From assembly GCA_902363555.1 (NCBI GenBank), contig CABJAM010000002.1, positions 248,001 through 312,000 of the forward strand: a DNA stretch of 64,000 nt. The letters are read 5' to 3'. The notes below the pieces were generated by a model. That model was not told the origin of the DNA and did no database searches. It saw nothing but the letters and a program-made list of their open reading frames with translations. The position numbers and the translations under genes were made by a program. Of this stretch, positions 25,291 to 33,640 are shown in pieces (the stretch's first letter is position 1; each line of letters begins with the position of its first letter). This DNA comes from Lachnospiraceae bacterium. Lineage in GTDB: Bacteria; Bacillota; Clostridia; Lachnospirales; Lachnospiraceae.

Positions 25291-26607
25291 TCAGGCACGC
25301 GCCCCGCCATCCAGTACCTTGTAGATCAGCGGCTTCCGGCACACAGCCTGCTCCGAAAAAGTATAGCTGCCGTAAAACTCCTCAACCCAGTCCGGCTGCA
25401 GCGGCTGATCGTGATAGATCCAGGCAAGGACCTGGCCCCGCTCAATCCGGCTGCCTACTTTGGCACAAAGTACGATCCCGGTTCCAGGAAGTATTTTATC
25501 CTCCATCGTCTCACGTCCGGCGCCAATCTTCATCGCCAGAGTTCCCAGGCGCATGGCTTCCATATGGGCGATATGGCCGTCCTCTCTGGAGGTCATTTCA
25601 GTTATGTAAACTGATTTTGGCAATAGCTCCGGATTTTCAATTTGACAGACATCGCCCCCCTGAGCTTTTACCATAGCCTTGAGCTTTTCAAAGGCCGCGC
25701 CGCTCTCAATGGATCGGGTAAGCTTTGCTTCGGCGTCCGCCGCATCCCTGGCCAAACCGGCCTGCACGAGCATATGCACCCCTGCGGTAAGACACAGCCG
25801 GGTAAAATCCTCCGGGCCGCGTCCGCAAAGCGTGTCAATGGCCTCCCGGACCTCCAGTGCATTGCCGATGGCATTTCCAAGAGGTTCGTCCATATCGGTC
25901 ACCATGGCGCACACCTTACGCCCAAGAGATGTGCCGATATCGATCATCGTCTGGCCGAGCCGCACGGCATCCTCCGGCGTTTTCATAAAAGCGCCGCTGC
26001 CATATTTCACATCCAGCGCGATCACCTCACTGCCCGCCGCCAGCTTTTTGGACATAATACTTGATGCGATCAGCGGCAGAGAATCGACGGTACCGGTCAC
26101 ATCCCTGAGCGCATACAGCTTTTTGTCCGCAGGCACCATGTCTCCGGTCTGACCGATGATGGCCAGGCCAATGTCATTGACCTGCTTTATGAATGCGTCC
26201 TTTGTAAGATAGCAATTGAATCCGGAAATCGATTCCAGCTTGTCCAGCGTGCCGCCGGTATGCCCCAGGCCCCGCCCGGACATCTTCGCCAGCTTGCCGC
26301 CGCAGGCCGCCACCATGGGGCCCAGTGCCAGAGATGTCTTATCGCCGACACCGCCCGTGGAATGCTTGTCCACCTTAATACCGTCGATACCGCCAAGATC
26401 GATGACGTCGCCGCTATGCATCATGGCCATGGTCAGATCTGAAGTTTCCCGCGCATCCATGCCATTGAGGACAATGGCCATCAGCAGGGCGCTGACCTGA
26501 TATTCGGGGATTTTCCCGTCCACATAGGCCTTGATCCAATAATTGATTTCTTCGGTTGTCAGTGCAAGACCTTCCCGCTTCTTAACAATAATATCAACAA
26601 AACGCAT
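25291..26607 (-). CDS. pdp: Pyrimidine-nucleoside phosphorylase
   Basis: 438 residues, preceded by GGAGGGG. The thymidine/pyrimidine nucleoside phosphorylase signature SGRGLGHTGGTLDKLESI and the phosphate-binding KHSTGGVGDKTSL are intact, as is the C-terminal domain with ASSIMSKKLAAGS. It cleaves uridine or thymidine with phosphate to the base and (deoxy)ribose-1-phosphate. No deoC, cdd or nucleoside transporter flanks it here, so it stands alone. The broad-specificity Pdp assignment over TdpA/DeoA follows from Firmicute context and length (E. coli DeoA is similar in length), so the substrate is less certain than the reaction. Confidence 0.92.
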   Translation of the reverse strand: MRFVDIIVKKREGLALTTEEINYWIKAYVDGKIPEYQVSALLMAIVLNGMDARETSDLTMAMMHSGDVIDLGGIDGIKVDKHSTGGVGDKTSLALGPMVAACGGKLAKMSGRGLGHTGGTLDKLESISGFNCYLTKDAFIKQVNDIGLAIIGQTGDMVPADKKLYALRDVTGTVDSLPLIASSIMSKKLAAGSEVIALDVKYGSGAFMKTPEDAVRLGQTMIDIGTSLGRKVCAMVTDMDEPLGNAIGNALEVREAIDTLCGRGPEDFTRLCLTAGVHMLVQAGLARDAADAEAKLTRSIESGAAFEKLKAMVKAQGGDVCQIENPELLPKSVYITEMTSREDGHIAHMEAMRLGTLAMKIGAGRETMEDKILPGTGIVLCAKVGSRIERGQVLAWIYHDQPLQPDWVEEFYGSYTFSEQAVCRKPLIYKVLDGGARA

Positions 26608-26661
26608 CGCTTACCCCTCCTGATATTGTATCGCATAATTTACGTGTTTCGCGCAAAAAAT

Positions 26662-26720
26662 GGGCTGTACGCCCTTAATGCTATTTTATAGCTTGTTAAG
26701 GTTTCGTACAACCCCTTTTT
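26662..26720. terminator. Bidirectional hairpin downstream of the L,D-transpeptidase gene
   Basis: Arms GGGCTGTACG (26662-26671) and CGTACAACCC (26705-26714) pair with one wobble; AAAAAA lies before the left arm and TTTTT after the right arm, so it can end transcripts from either side. It lies in the 206-bp gap between pdp (which begins at 26607 on the minus strand) and the transpeptidase stop; the rest of the gap shows nothing else. Confidence 0.55.
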
Positions 26721-26813
26721 GAAAATATTTCTTATTAAAATGCGTGCGGTGCACATATTACTCGCGGCAACACGGTTTGCCAGGAGGCCGGAGAGCCGGG
26801 CGGCATATTCTTT

Positions 26814-28220
26814 CTAATAAATAATGACCGGAGTTCCGATTTCGACGTTATTGTAAATCTGCGCTACCCAGCTATATGGCGTATTGACGCAACCATGGGA
26901 ACCGTTACCCATATAAATAGAACCGCCATAATTTCCCTGGTTATCGCCACGCCAGCTTGCATCGTGGATACCGTAGGAATTTCCAATAAACGGAAGCCAG
27001 AAGGATACCGGAGACTCATAAGGTGTGCCGTCGCTGTTTTTTCCTTTAAGCGTCTGATTCCGCAGCTTATTCAATATCTTATAAGCACCTGTCGGAGTAT
27101 ACGTTCCTCCGGAAGGCGTACCTGTAACGATGGCAGTTTCTACAATAAGCTGGCCATTTTTATAAAACCACAGATGCTGATTGCTCAGGCTGATTTCTAT
27201 ATATGTATCACCGATTTCGTTACCGCCCCGCTTCCATGCCGTCCAGTCATAAACCGGCTCACGGGTTTCGCTCTGACCATTTTGTAAAAGCTCCAACAGC
27301 GCTTTTGTTTCCTTATCTACGTTAATTTTCCAGCCATAATAGCCATTATCACTTATAGTTACAGTACTTCCATAAGAGGTGGTAAATTCACGTGGGGAAT
27401 AGGATGTATTATATTTATCCGCCAGCGATTGCACGTAGGCTTTGACCTTTTCCTCGTTTACAGTGATCTCGCCTTCTTCATCCTTAAAGATCCAGCTCTT
27501 TATAGTTTCAGAATCCAAAACCTCCGTATCCTCACCAAAGGTATAGGTAATGGTCGTGTTGACAATTTTTTCCACCGGCGCCATGATTTCCCGGATTTCC
27601 CTGGACTCCGTCGTTATGGCCGGAGGTATATAGCAATTCTGCGCATCCAGGTAGATCCGGCGATCGCCTTCACTCAACGCAGTTTTCAACACCTCAAATA
27701 ACCGGTCACCATCTACCATCGTGCCCTGAACCTCTGCCACCACGTTTACCCCTTCATCGGTAAATTCAACGTAGGCATCCTGGGATTTAACAGCGCCCTT
27801 TCCTGTCACACAGTCGAGCTGGTTGACGGCCTGACGGAGCAGCTCCTCGTCAAAAGCCACCGCACTTTCCACGGTATAAAAATTCACATCCATAAAAGAG
27901 TTCAGCCAATCCCACATGCCCTGCTCTTTTTTTATATCCGCCACTCCATCAAAGGCTTCCGCATAGCCGATATCCTCACCGCGGATGACCTCCTGATCAC
28001 CGCTGGCTTCCACAATTCGCAGAGTAAATGAGGATTTGTACTCCTTCAGTGCTTCCGCGGCCTCCTGCACGGTCTTATTGGAAAAGTTCACGCCATTGAT
28101 CCATGTTCCGTTGTAAAAGCGGTCCATATAATACATCGACACAAACACATAGATCATGGCAATGGCCGCAAGGGGTACTACTGTAAATAATAAAATATTT
28201 CGTATCATTCGTTTTTTCAT
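26814..28220 (-). CDS. L,D-transpeptidase (YkuD domain) with N-terminal membrane anchor
   Basis: 468 residues. One membrane helix (about residues 8-30) places the rest outside. The middle contains two copies of a putative peptidoglycan-binding module (PG_binding_4 type; YMDRFYNGTWINGVNFSNKT begins the first). The C-terminal YkuD domain starts near DTYIEISLSNQHLWFYKNGQ and has the catalytic GSHGCVNTPYSW motif with Cys and His intact. It cross-links peptidoglycan through 3-3 bonds or attaches other molecules to stem peptides. It starts after GGGGAT and may be preceded by a tiny leader ORF at 28245-28316. Monocistronic, ending at 26662-26720. Confidence 0.92.
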   Translation of the reverse strand: MKKRMIRNILLFTVVPLAAIAMIYVFVSMYYMDRFYNGTWINGVNFSNKTVQEAAEALKEYKSSFTLRIVEASGDQEVIRGEDIGYAEAFDGVADIKKEQGMWDWLNSFMDVNFYTVESAVAFDEELLRQAVNQLDCVTGKGAVKSQDAYVEFTDEGVNVVAEVQGTMVDGDRLFEVLKTALSEGDRRIYLDAQNCYIPPAITTESREIREIMAPVEKIVNTTITYTFGEDTEVLDSETIKSWIFKDEEGEITVNEEKVKAYVQSLADKYNTSYSPREFTTSYGSTVTISDNGYYGWKINVDKETKALLELLQNGQSETREPVYDWTAWKRGGNEIGDTYIEISLSNQHLWFYKNGQLIVETAIVTGTPSGGTYTPTGAYKILNKLRNQTLKGKNSDGTPYESPVSFWLPFIGNSYGIHDASWRGDNQGNYGGSIYMGNGSHGCVNTPYSWVAQIYNNVEIGTPVIIY

Positions 28221-28244
28221 TCATTTATCCCCGACTGTCAAATA

Positions 28245-28316
28245 TCAATCCGGCACTCTTATGGAAGCCGCCTTCCAAACGATGCGCCGAAGGTTACAAT
28301 TTAAGACGTAGATCAT
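28245..28316 (-). CDS. Possible 23-residue leader peptide or small protein
   Basis: ATG at 28316 with a strong AGGAGG 7 nt upstream; reads MIYVLNCNLRRIVWKAASIR then three more residues and TGA. It ends 25 bp before the L,D-transpeptidase start. Basic and partly hydrophobic. The strong ribosome site is the only evidence; it may be a translated leader. Confidence 0.3.
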   Translation of the reverse strand: MIYVLNCNLRRIVWKAASIRVPD

Positions 28317-28449
28317 ATCAGGTCCTCCTGACTTTACGCCTGCTTTCATTTTAAAAATATATACGACTTATATTTTAATATTATATAGGAGAAACGTTTC
28401 TAATTCTTTTCAAATTAATAACATTTTCATAACAATTTACATAACGGCT

Positions 28450-29241
28450 TTAATCGTTAATGTTCCCATGCATCCGCCTGCGGTATTCTCCCGGCGTGCA
28501 GCCGCACTGCGCCTTAAACATCCGGTTAAAATGGCATATATCGGTAAACCCGGCATCATAGGCCGCCTGCTTGATGGAAACCGTCTCATTGCTCATCAAA
28601 TACTTTGCCTTCTGTATCCTGGCCTGGATCAAATCCTCCCTGGGCGTGCTGTGAAAAAAGAGTGTGTAATATTTGTATAATTTACTTTTACCGACATTTA
28701 AAATCCCGCACAGCTCCTCCACCGTCCACGGCCGTTCACATTCCCCCAGCATCTGCCCCCGCAGCGCCAGCATTTCCCCATAAATACTTTCCAGATGCTT
28801 ATACGGAACCTGCGCCTGCTGCCGCCGGTAAAGCGTGATCAAAAGCTGCCGCACATAGGCGTCCATCATTTGCTCGGAGCAGGTAAAACGGTTTAAATAT
28901 TCCTGATAGATCTTTTTCAGTATCCAGTGGATTTCCTCTGTATTATCCGGGTAAAACAACTCGTTTTTACATATGTCATATGCATCCACCAAATCCCCGT
29001 CACATAAAAAATGTACAAAGCTGTTAAAAAAATCCTTTTCCGCCTCGTAATGCTGGCAATATCCGGGCGTATATAAAACACATGCACCAGGCCTGGCCTT
29101 CCTGGCCGGGCGGTCCGGAAAATAAAAGGTCATGGGCGACAGTACAATTATAAATAAATAGCTGGCAGTTCCCAACGGCCGGTATATCCGGTCACGATCC
29201 GGATTGTGGGTATGGTAGCCGCAATATTCCACAGTTATCAT
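28450..29241 (-). CDS. AraC-family transcriptional regulator
   Basis: 263 residues, GGGGGG-type ribosome site. The N-terminal half is a cupin-like sensor region (RPGACVLYTPGYCQHYEAEK). The C-terminal AraC domain has two helix-turn-helix parts: VEELCGILNVGKSKLYKYY and IKQAAYDAGFTDICHFNRMF followed by the usual CGCTPGEYRR ending. It is divergent from the GH51 arabinofuranosidase (239 bp between starts), so it probably controls that gene and itself in response to a pentose or arabino-oligosaccharide. Confidence 0.88.
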   Translation of the reverse strand: MITVEYCGYHTHNPDRDRIYRPLGTASYLFIIVLSPMTFYFPDRPARKARPGACVLYTPGYCQHYEAEKDFFNSFVHFLCDGDLVDAYDICKNELFYPDNTEEIHWILKKIYQEYLNRFTCSEQMMDAYVRQLLITLYRRQQAQVPYKHLESIYGEMLALRGQMLGECERPWTVEELCGILNVGKSKLYKYYTLFFHSTPREDLIQARIQKAKYLMSNETVSIKQAAYDAGFTDICHFNRMFKAQCGCTPGEYRRRMHGNIND

Positions 29242-29480
29242 CGAATCCCCCCTCTCATCTAAAGCTGGAGCGTGTTTGAAAATTCCTTACCGCCATCTGC
29301 GCGCCCCATTTTGTTTCCGGCTGGATGGATCACTATCCTCATCATATAGTTTTGCGGAAGAAAAGTCAATGCAAAAGCACGTTACGCCATTTTATTTATT
29401 TTTATAAATGATATAATTGGAATTATAAGCCAGCTAATGTTTTAATCAAGCATAATATTTGAAAGGGAAGGTTTATAACA

Positions 29481-30983
29481 ATGAAAAAAGCAGCACTGCA
29501 TATCGACAAATATTTTATTACAGGAGACATCGATGAGCGTATTTACGGCTCCTTTATTGAACATCTGGGCCGGGCCGTTTACGGCGGCATCTACCAGCCG
29601 GAAAGTCCGCAGGCCGATAAAAACGGACTCCGCCAGGACGTTATTGAGCTCATCAAAAAGCTGAATGTTCCCGTGGTCCGCTATCCCGGCGGCAATTTCG
29701 TCTCCGGCTACCACTGGGAGGACGGTGTAGGGCCAAAAGACAAGCGCCCGGAGAAAATCGATCTGGCATGGAATGTTATTGAAACGAATCAATTCGGTCT
29801 CAATGAATTTATGGATTGGGCCAGAGCGGCGCATACATCGCCGATGATGGCTGTAAATCTTGGTACGCGGGGTGTGGAGGATGCCAAAAACATCGTGGAA
29901 TACTGTAATTTAAAGGGCGGCAGTTATTATAGCAATCTGCGGCGCAGCCACGGTTATGAAGCGCCCCACAATATTAAACTGTGGTGCCTTGGCAATGAAA
30001 TGGACGGCCCTTGGCAGATGGGCCATAAAAATGCCGTCGAATACGGCCGTATCGCCGCCGAAGCCGGCCGAATTATGAAAATGGTGGACCCGGACATTGA
30101 ACTGGTAGCCTGCGGCAGCTCCGGACTTCAGATGGATACGTTCGGTTCCTGGGAGGATACAGTGCTTTCTGAGTGTTACGACCAGGCGGATTACCTATCA
30201 CTTCACCAGTACTACGGAAATTATGACAATAACACAGCCGACTTTTTAGCCAATACCGTTGCCATGGACAAATTTATTTCCTCTGTTATCTCCATCTGTG
30301 ACTCAGTGAAGGCTAAAAAGCGCAAATCGAAAAACATCAATCTTTCCTTTGACGAGTGGAACGTCTGGTATCATTCCGCAGAACAGGACAAGCAGTTGGA
30401 ACGCTGGTGCAAGGCCCCCCATCAACTGGAGGATATATACAATTTTGAGGACGCCCTGCTTGTCGCCGGTATGATGATCACCATGCTCCGCCACGCCGAC
30501 CGGGTAAAGATCGCATGTCTGGCTCAGCTCGTCAATGTCATTGCCCCCATTATGACCTCCGACACCGGTGCCTGGATGCAGACGATCTACCATCCTTTTG
30601 CCCTGATCAGCAACTTCGGACGCGGTCATGTATTACATACGATTACCGACGCACCGGTTTACGAGAGCAGCCACGGCGACGCCCCCTATCTGGACGCAGT
30701 CTGCATCCGCAACGAGGAGCAGGATACACTGACGATTTTCGCGGTGAACAAGGCGCTTGACGACGATATGGAGCTGACGTGCGACCTGCGGCAGTTTGCA
30801 GATTATGCGGTCACGGAGCATATCGTTCTGACCCATGAGGATCTGAAAGCCATTAATACAGAAGAAAATCCGGACAATGTGGCGCCGGTAAGAGCCGCAA
30901 AAAGCGCACAGATCGAGGGCGGCCAAATGACCGCGCATTTATGCAGCAAGAGCTTCCATGTGATCCAATTGGGGAAATGCTGA
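29481..30983 (+). CDS. abfA: GH51 alpha-L-arabinofuranosidase
   Basis: 500 residues without signal peptide, so intracellular. The GH51 N-terminal signature ERIYGSFIEHLGRAVYGGIY is followed by the general acid/base Glu173 in WCLGNEMDGPWQ and the nucleophile Glu292 in SFDEWNVWYH, plus a C-terminal beta domain. It removes terminal alpha-L-arabinofuranosyl groups from arabinoxylan or arabinan oligosaccharides after uptake. Divergent from an AraC regulator; ends at the hairpin 31008-31042. The GPH transporter and esterase 4-6 kb downstream may supply its substrates. Confidence 0.95.
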   Translation: MKKAALHIDKYFITGDIDERIYGSFIEHLGRAVYGGIYQPESPQADKNGLRQDVIELIKKLNVPVVRYPGGNFVSGYHWEDGVGPKDKRPEKIDLAWNVIETNQFGLNEFMDWARAAHTSPMMAVNLGTRGVEDAKNIVEYCNLKGGSYYSNLRRSHGYEAPHNIKLWCLGNEMDGPWQMGHKNAVEYGRIAAEAGRIMKMVDPDIELVACGSSGLQMDTFGSWEDTVLSECYDQADYLSLHQYYGNYDNNTADFLANTVAMDKFISSVISICDSVKAKKRKSKNINLSFDEWNVWYHSAEQDKQLERWCKAPHQLEDIYNFEDALLVAGMMITMLRHADRVKIACLAQLVNVIAPIMTSDTGAWMQTIYHPFALISNFGRGHVLHTITDAPVYESSHGDAPYLDAVCIRNEEQDTLTIFAVNKALDDDMELTCDLRQFADYAVTEHIVLTHEDLKAINTEENPDNVAPVRAAKSAQIEGGQMTAHLCSKSFHVIQLGKC

Positions 30984-31007
30984 TACGTTACAATCTAACG
31001 GAACAAA

Positions 31008-31042
31008 GCTCCGGCATCACCATCACCAGGTGCTGCCGGAGC
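31008..31042. terminator. Hairpin between the arabinofuranosidase and DAK-like genes
   Basis: GCTCCGGCA (31008-31016) pairs with TGCCGGAGC (31034-31042). The T-runs on both sides are short, so termination may be partial. It separates convergent genes. Confidence 0.55.
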
Positions 31043-31061
31043 CTTAATTAACATATTTAGC

Positions 31062-31319
31062 TTACCCCTGCAAGCCTTTGGACTGGCGTTCCATATCCTC
31101 GATAACGATATCATAAATTTCGCCAAGAGAAGCACAATACTCCAAAACCTTCCACGGTTCATTTGTGTGGTAATGGATCTTTATCAATTCCTCATCACCG
31201 ACAGCCAGCAGGCAGTCGCCTTTAAAATTTGCATTGAAATAATCGGCAATAACATCCTCATCCAAGGCTTCGCCTTCGATCAATAGCTGTGTATCATACT
31301 TAAATTCTAACATATCCAT
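31062..31319 (-). CDS. Small protein of the DAK/FakA C-terminal-like family
   Basis: 85 residues from an ATG at 31319 (AGAAAGG upstream); the frame stays open further upstream but that part is repeat DNA. MLEFKYDTQLLIEGEALDED and KIHYHTNEPWKVLEYCASLG match the central domain that follows the DAK2 (Dhal) domain in fatty-acid kinase FakA-type proteins, where it is annotated 'kinase to dihydroxyacetone kinase'. As a free-standing small protein its role is unknown. It lies 124 bp after the RsmH-like gene and is probably the last gene of that run. Confidence 0.65.
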   Translation of the reverse strand: MDMLEFKYDTQLLIEGEALDEDVIADYFNANFKGDCLLAVGDEELIKIHYHTNEPWKVLEYCASLGEIYDIVIEDMERQSKGLQG

Positions 31320-31344
31320 CAACCTTTCTTTATAATAAGTATTG

Positions 31345-31440
31345 CGCTTCGCGCATCCGGCTCCTCTTCGTTCCGCCGGATCGCGGCAGTCGCCAAAATT
31401 TCCGCAGGAAGCCACAGCGTCGTCGCCCCTATTACGTACC
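31345..31440. repeat. Diverged copy of an intergenic palindromic repeat
   Basis: Contains CGGCTCCTCTTCGTTCCGCC followed by GGATCGCGGCAGTCGCC, similar to the unit repeated twice at 43206-43374 (CCGGTTCCGCTTCGCTACAC, then CGGGTCGTGGCAGTCGCC). It fills the gap between the RsmH-like gene and the DAK-like gene. Confidence 0.45.
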
Positions 31441-31442
31441 AC

Positions 31443-32492
31443 TCAGGCTTTTATCGCCCAGCGCATTTTTGTCGAGCGAGCGCGGTTGTTTCTAGCACAT
31501 TCCTCTGCGGACGGGCGGATGACCTCGGTAGATATTTCACTGTAAACGCCCTCATTGCATAAACGTTTAAAAGATTTTTTCACCAGACGGTCCTCGCCGG
31601 AATGGAAGGTAAGGATGGCCGCCCGGCCGCCTTTAGCCAGGACACCCGGAAGTTTGTCTAAAAACTCGTACAGCACCTCAAACTCATTATTCACGTCGAT
31701 CCTCAGTGCCTGAAATACGCGCTGGCAGGACTTTTTCACAGCTTCCTTCCGTTCACCCGCAGGAATAAAGGACAATGTATCCTCGATAATCTGACGCAGC
31801 TTTGTGGTCGTATCGATCGGATTTCCCTTCTTCCTCTGCAATACGATAGCCCGGGCAATTTCCGCAGCGTAAGGCTCATCGGAATTTTCATACAGCATCC
31901 CGGCCAGCTCCTCCTGATCAATGGTCCTAAGCCGCTGTGCCGCCGTAATTCCCTTTTCCGGATTCAGCCGCAGATCCAGAGGGCCTTCGTTTTTATAGGA
32001 AAAGCCACGGTCCGGGTTGTCGATCTGCATAGAAGATACGCCCAGATCGGCAAGCAGAAAATCAAACGGCCCGGCCTCTGCGGCAACCTGATCGATATTG
32101 GCAAAATTCAGATGCTTTATCGTCAGAATCTCCGGTCCATACCCAAGTGCAGCCAGCCGCTGCCGCGTTTTCTCCATCTCAATCGTGTCTATATCCAGAC
32201 CGTAAATATGCCCCTGATGGTCCAGACATTTGAGCATTTCCAATGTATGGCCGCCGTAGCCTAACGTGGCATCCAGCCCCTTTTGCCCGGGCTGGATCTG
32301 AAGAAAATCAAGAATCTCCTTCACACAGATGGAAATGTGCATCCCCGCAGGCGTGCTTCCCTTTTGAATTACCCGGGCCACAGTATCGGCATATTTTTCC
32401 GGCTGGAGCTCCTTATATTTTTCCTTATAGCTTCGCGGATGCGTTCCTTTATAGCGCACACGGCGCTGATGCTTTTGTTCCTGCTGTTCCAT
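31443..32492 (-). CDS. rsmH: RsmH/MraW-type SAM-dependent methyltransferase
   Basis: 349 residues, about 35 longer than usual because of a basic N-terminal extension (residues 1-45). SAM-binding GLDATLGYGGHTLEMLKCL and the family signatures LLADLGVSSMQIDNPDRGFS, GPLDLRLNP and VFQALRIDVNNE are present. Canonical RsmH adds the N4-methyl group to C1402 of 16S rRNA. Two features suggest a paralogue instead of the main enzyme: it is outside a dcw cell-division cluster, and the usual FHSLEDR is FHSGEDR. AGGAGG precedes the ATG; it follows the MazG-like gene by 11 bp. Confidence 0.8.
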   Translation of the reverse strand: MEQQEQKHQRRVRYKGTHPRSYKEKYKELQPEKYADTVARVIQKGSTPAGMHISICVKEILDFLQIQPGQKGLDATLGYGGHTLEMLKCLDHQGHIYGLDIDTIEMEKTRQRLAALGYGPEILTIKHLNFANIDQVAAEAGPFDFLLADLGVSSMQIDNPDRGFSYKNEGPLDLRLNPEKGITAAQRLRTIDQEELAGMLYENSDEPYAAEIARAIVLQRKKGNPIDTTTKLRQIIEDTLSFIPAGERKEAVKKSCQRVFQALRIDVNNEFEVLYEFLDKLPGVLAKGGRAAILTFHSGEDRLVKKSFKRLCNEGVYSEISTEVIRPSAEECARNNRARSTKMRWAIKA

Positions 32493-32503
32493 GGGTCAGC
32501 CTC

Positions 32504-32812
32504 CTATTCCTTGGAAATGAGTAAAATACGTTTGGAAAAGCCACCGCGCTTTTCATGCTTTTCCCGGTAGACATCCATTAAATCTCCGGTGGTACAGCCT
32601 CTGGCCTCACTGATAGCAAAAACCACCTCAAGTATGTCCGCCAGCTCCTCAATGGCTTTGCTCTCCTGATATTCCCCCACTTCTTCACTGAGCTTTGCGT
32701 CCAGTCTTTGTAAATATTCATCCTCCGGCAAAATCCGTGTTAAGGGCGTTTCCCCCTGATTTTTGATAATGTCCGGAATCTTATCCCGGACCAGTTTATT
32801 GTAATTTACCAT
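32504..32812 (-). CDS. MazG-like nucleotide pyrophosphohydrolase
   Basis: 102 residues, GGAGGAA ribosome site. MVNYNKLVRDKIPDIIKNQG is the standard N terminus of small all-alpha NTP pyrophosphohydrolases; metal-binding acidic motifs are LSEEVGEYQES and EELADILEV (ExxE...ExxD pattern). Substrate unknown, probably a non-canonical nucleotide. It is spaced 12 bp after the acyltransferase-like gene and 11 bp before the RsmH-like gene, so these form one transcription unit. Confidence 0.85.
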   Translation of the reverse strand: MVNYNKLVRDKIPDIIKNQGETPLTRILPEDEYLQRLDAKLSEEVGEYQESKAIEELADILEVVFAISEARGCTTGDLMDVYREKHEKRGGFSKRILLISKE

Positions 32813-32824
32813 GAGTTCCTCCAG

Positions 32825-33640
32825 TCATGCAAGTTTATTTTCAATCACACCAAACGCAGCTCCCACCTTGCCGCCATCCAGCAAATACTGCTTCATCCGC
32901 CGCTGCAGAGATGTATTTTCCGGCAATGTCTCAAGCGTCTGGTCCGTTGTTTTAAACACCCACACTATAAAATCCATAGCATCCTCCTGGACAGTCCGGA
33001 TATCAAAGCGCCGCTGAAACTTAAGTATATTGGATGTTTCCGGCAAAAGCTGCTTCAACACCGGACTTAAAAGCCATGAATCGCAGACATAATCCACACT
33101 TTGATAGTCCACAAAAAATCGTTCCATAAATGCATGAGCCTGACACAGTGACCGGGTACAGTTTTCTTCACAAATGTCCGCATCAGACGGGATATGCATA
33201 CTGATCACCTTTTTGCCATCTACGTAGTACAGCTCATACTCCAGCGCTCCGATACGAAACAACTGCATGCCAAGCTGGCGGGGTGTCCAAAAGTCACGAT
33301 CAAATGCATAGACTCCCGACATAGAATAATGCTCATTGATAAAGCGGGGAAAACATTTCATCGTATCCGTAAATATTTGGTTATCAATGCCAATCCGGCA
33401 ATATTCGTCATATGTCCGAAGCGCGCAATGCAGCATACACGCAAGCATTTTCATCCCCCTGGCATCCTCCCTCAAAAACGTCTTTAACCGCGCTCTCGAT
33501 TCATCCCATGTTTCTCTATTGCACAGCCCGTCAAGCAGGTGCAGGATCTGTGCGTAGTCAAACGACTGGTCAAATCTCAAAACCTGATCCCTTACTTCTC
33601 CGGGCATATCCAGCGCGTTTAATAATTCATTGATTGTCAT
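32825..33640 (-). CDS. GNAT-C/DUF5596-like acyltransferase-domain protein
   Basis: 271 residues from the ATG at 33640 (overlaps the AraC gene by 14 nt; GAGGG upstream). LRFDQSFDYAQILHLLDGLC and DRDFWTPRQLGMQLFRIGAL followed by YYVDGKKVISMHIPSDADIC match a family annotated as acyltransferase domain-containing protein in Clostridia. Conserved aromatic and His residues in the middle suggest a catalytic or ligand site, but the reaction is unknown. It is translationally coupled to the AraC regulator, so the two probably act in the same response. Confidence 0.65.
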   Translation of the reverse strand: MTINELLNALDMPGEVRDQVLRFDQSFDYAQILHLLDGLCNRETWDESRARLKTFLREDARGMKMLACMLHCALRTYDEYCRIGIDNQIFTDTMKCFPRFINEHYSMSGVYAFDRDFWTPRQLGMQLFRIGALEYELYYVDGKKVISMHIPSDADICEENCTRSLCQAHAFMERFFVDYQSVDYVCDSWLLSPVLKQLLPETSNILKFQRRFDIRTVQEDAMDFIVWVFKTTDQTLETLPENTSLQRRMKQYLLDGGKVGAAFGVIENKLA

